Origin: Rallus limicola
Taxonomy: Eukaryota > Chordata > Aves > Gruiformes > Rallidae
Direction of reading: 5' to 3'
Assembly (NCBI GenBank): GCA_022605955.1
Contig: JAKCOZ010000032.1
Coordinates: 3,100,001-3,164,000, forward strand
DNA length: 64,000 nucleotides
How positions within the stretch are numbered: position 1 is the stretch's first letter; every line of letters begins with the position of its first letter. The notes beneath the pieces were generated by a model. That model was given only the letters and a program-made list of their open reading frames with translations. It was not told the DNA's origin and did not search any database. This document shows positions 61,736-64,000 of this stretch, one piece after another. The position numbers and the translations under genes are program-made.

Positions 61736-63213
61736 GGCATCTTGCCTCAGTTTCTCTCATCACTTTTTTTTGCCTATTGTGAGTCCAAATGCTGCTAAGA
61801 TTCAGCTTACAAATATGTCATAACAAATCCAGCAGAATTGACACTCTGACCTTCAATTCTAATTTGTTTGCAACAGACATGGCTGTGATTTGATAAATGC
61901 AAAAAAATCTGCACTGCTGTTTTGTAAAACAAATAAAAAGGTAGAAGGTATCCATTCTATTGAATATACATAATGAGATTCAAAACAAAAATAAACCCTA
62001 TTAAAACAGCTTCTCCTTCAAATGTTTTAAGAAGGGGGTTTGTTCCCTGGTGACAAGAACACCCAAACTACATCAACAATGCTAAATCACTTCTAATCAA
62101 AAGCAGAAAAGGTGCCTCCATTGCATTACATGGTTTGCCAAAAAGTGGAAAGGGAAATTCAGTTTCAAACTAAAAGGAAAGGTTTTATCATTAAGTTAGG
62201 TCTTATCAAACAAGATCCCAAGAAGTTTGGCTAATTTTCTCAGTTCCAGTTCATTTTGGCTGCCAAATAAAATTAACATTTTCTACTAAAACCAACTGGG
62301 AACTTATGCTGCATGTACTGCAGGAGCCTCAGGATTACCTTTCTTATCTTTATCTATTACCATACTTTACCAAGTTACTTCAAGCCCATAAATATTGCTA
62401 CTTTCTCCTGATGAGATTTAAATAGTCTATTATAGGTCAACCATGTTTTAGAGAAAGTATGTGTTTGTAGCTACAAATAACAATGCTAAAGCCTCGTAGA
62501 AAGGAAAATACAGGAATTAAAACCAGCACCATCCCCAGATGAATATCACTTTTCAAAGATTAGTACTGAGCTTCTCCCAACTTCGAAGCCTCTCCTCAAG
62601 TTAAGGTGACTGAAACATTTGACAAAACACCAAGATGAGTGCAGCTAAAACCCAGCAGATTCTTTTCCCCCATTGTTCTTAGATTTGTGAAGAACATGTT
62701 ATTCAAAATGACCTAAGAGAAGTGAAATTGTAAGAAGGGGTAAGGGAGACATCTTACAACAAAAAAATTTCCACTACACATTCGATTAGGAAGAAAACAA
62801 AAAAACTATACAATTTTTAAGCACAGCTTATACAGCTTCACCCTCATCAAGACAGATAACCTATTCCTTAGAAGAAACAAATCTTGGTAGAGCAAGGGCA
62901 GTGACTGAACAGGTCTCTCTCAAAAGCTCTATGAATATACCTATCCACACATGAAATAACCAGCTGTTGTGGCAGTAAATAAAATTCATCCCTTCACTGG
63001 GTATGAAATGCAGAACACTAAGTAATTCACCTCCCAAACAGTAATTACATGATGTTGAAAGTGGGATCTGTCAGCCCTGAGGATGCAGACATGACCCCAG
63101 GATGCTGATGCTTCTACTTACAACACTGCAAACCAGAGAACTAGTCCCTAGTTTCAATCAAGATTCTGTGACGCATGTCCCTGATGCGTGGTGGCTTTAT
63201 AAATAATTTCCAG
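61736..63213. other. Non-coding DNA, nothing recognised
   Basis: AT-rich sequence with no recognised gene or repeat. Confidence 0.45.
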
Positions 63214-63451
63214 TATCCTGAGCCTGAAGCAGTTGGGAGCCAAGACAGTTTCCAAGAGCATACTGAAATCACCTGATGAAACTGTTCCAGTTCCTGCTTG
63301 CCCTGCTCAGGCAAGGATTAATTCTGTGGCTCCTAGCACATCAAAATCATCGGGATGAGAGATTCCCAAATTGCATTAGACAGTACAGCATTAGACAAAC
63401 AAGTATTAGATCTATATTATACACTGCAAGGTCACAAGCTGGCACAATAAA
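63214..63451 (+). CDS. Candidate last coding exon with stop and polyadenylation signal
   Basis: An acceptor-like TATAAATAATTTCCAG precedes 63,214. After one base the frame reads ILSLKQLGAKTVSKSILKSP, then DETVPVPACPAQARINSV, then APSTSKSSG. It stops at TGA (63,356-63,358), 47 codons in. The composition (lysine/serine, then proline/alanine/serine) resembles a disordered protein tail. An AATAAA at 63,446-63,451 lies about 90 bp after the stop and a second one near 63,553. The incoming phase fits the short candidate exon at 59,585-59,629. A longer overlapping plus frame (63,276-63,557) is in a different register and I consider it the shadow. I do not recognise the protein. Confidence 0.3.
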
Positions 63452-64000
63452 TATTGGCAGCTCCCACCACTGTCACTCCAGAAGCTGGTACCTAGGCAAA
63501 ACCAAAACTGCTACACAGCAGTGCGCTGCTAAAATGTATGAGACTGTTTCCAAATAAAACACAGCACAGCTTTTTACAACAACTTTACCCCACACCAAGA
63601 TTTTCTTGTCTGAACTCCTACATTTACTTCTGATTTTCCGTCGTTCTTGCACTTCACACTGTAGTCATAACAGATCCAAGACACAGTAAGTGACCAAAGA
63701 CTGACTTGCTGTGCTCTCTTTCCTGGTATTATCTGCCCATATAAATCAAGTGAGCTCATCATTAGGGCAAGATTTGGGGTCAGAGAATCATGCCCTCCCG
63801 GAAAACCCGAGAATCGCCTTAGCGTGGCCTGAGCAGTAGGGCCTCTTTAGTGGATCTCTGCCCAAAATGTTCTCGAAGGCAGACCCATCCACACGTCAGA
63901 AGGCTAAAAGGCACCTTCAATCTTGTGCACACTGCCCTTGATAGAAAAGCAGGTGTCCTGGTGGTGTATTCCAGGAAAAGAATGTCCCAAAGCTCTAGTT
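63452..64000. other. Non-coding DNA, nothing recognised
   Basis: Sequence downstream of the possible polyadenylation signal; no feature recognised up to the window end. Confidence 0.4.

Noticed and set aside
63276..63557. Plus-strand frame of 93 codons overlapping the candidate last exon
   Set aside because: Different register from the spliced frame, no acceptor fits it, and its composition is less protein-like.
1..64000. CRISPR arrays, bacterial operons, rRNA or tRNA genes
   Set aside because: None seen; the repeat content is that of a bird nuclear genome. The 33-bp array has no spacers, so it is not a CRISPR array.

Overview
The window looks like non-coding DNA from a bird nuclear genome. 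It is AT-rich, CpG-poor, and has no long open reading frame with a recognisable protein domain. The best evidence for birds is the set of CR1 LINE 3' fragments, several ending in the usual ATTCTATG/ATTCTGTGA-type tail, together with several LTRs of an avian endogenous retrovirus family. I cannot name the species or chromosome. I recognise no host gene with confidence.

Layout. CR1 fragments lie at about 4.8-5.3, 7.8-8.1, 9.9, 16.6-16.7, 18.7-18.8, 39.1-39.3 and 61.6-61.7 kb. Two apparently full-length solo LTRs of one family lie in opposite orientation at 11.84-12.43 kb (minus) and 15.37-15.91 kb (plus). A 5' piece of a third copy is at 48.3-48.6 kb. At 60.07-60.79 kb, on the minus strand, is the decayed 3' end of a different endogenous retrovirus: an env transmembrane remnant with in-frame stops, followed by a short LTR-like stretch with CCAAT, TATA-like and AATAAA signals. 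Low-complexity A/C tracts, a (TTTG)n-T15-G23 tract at 61.53-61.59 kb and two poly-C runs at 53.63-53.66 kb complete the repeat content.

The most unusual structure is at 40,521-40,731: 5.7 tandem copies of a 33-bp unit that is itself an inverted repeat (14-bp arms, 5-bp loop). A second, unrelated perfect 11-bp-arm hairpin abuts it and overlaps it by four bases. An AT-rich cluster of nested inverted repeats lies at 57.9-58.03 kb.

Possible host gene content is concentrated at 55.0-57.4 kb and 63.2-63.5 kb. A GC-richer stretch (56.68-57.25 kb) carries CCAAT boxes, a GC box and a TATA box. On the plus strand it leads into an ATG exon with a GTAAGT donor (57,249-57,330). A possible short middle exon (59,585-59,629) and a possible last exon with stop and AATAAA (63,214-63,451) lie downstream. 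On the minus strand, four short phase-compatible candidate exons lie between 56.68 and 55.02 kb. Isolated exon-like segments occur elsewhere (2.0, 14.6, 44.7, 49.2 and 51.4 kb). All of these are splice-signal and reading-frame inferences. Many such coincidences are expected by chance in 64 kb, so they carry low confidence. The rest is best read as intron or intergenic DNA.
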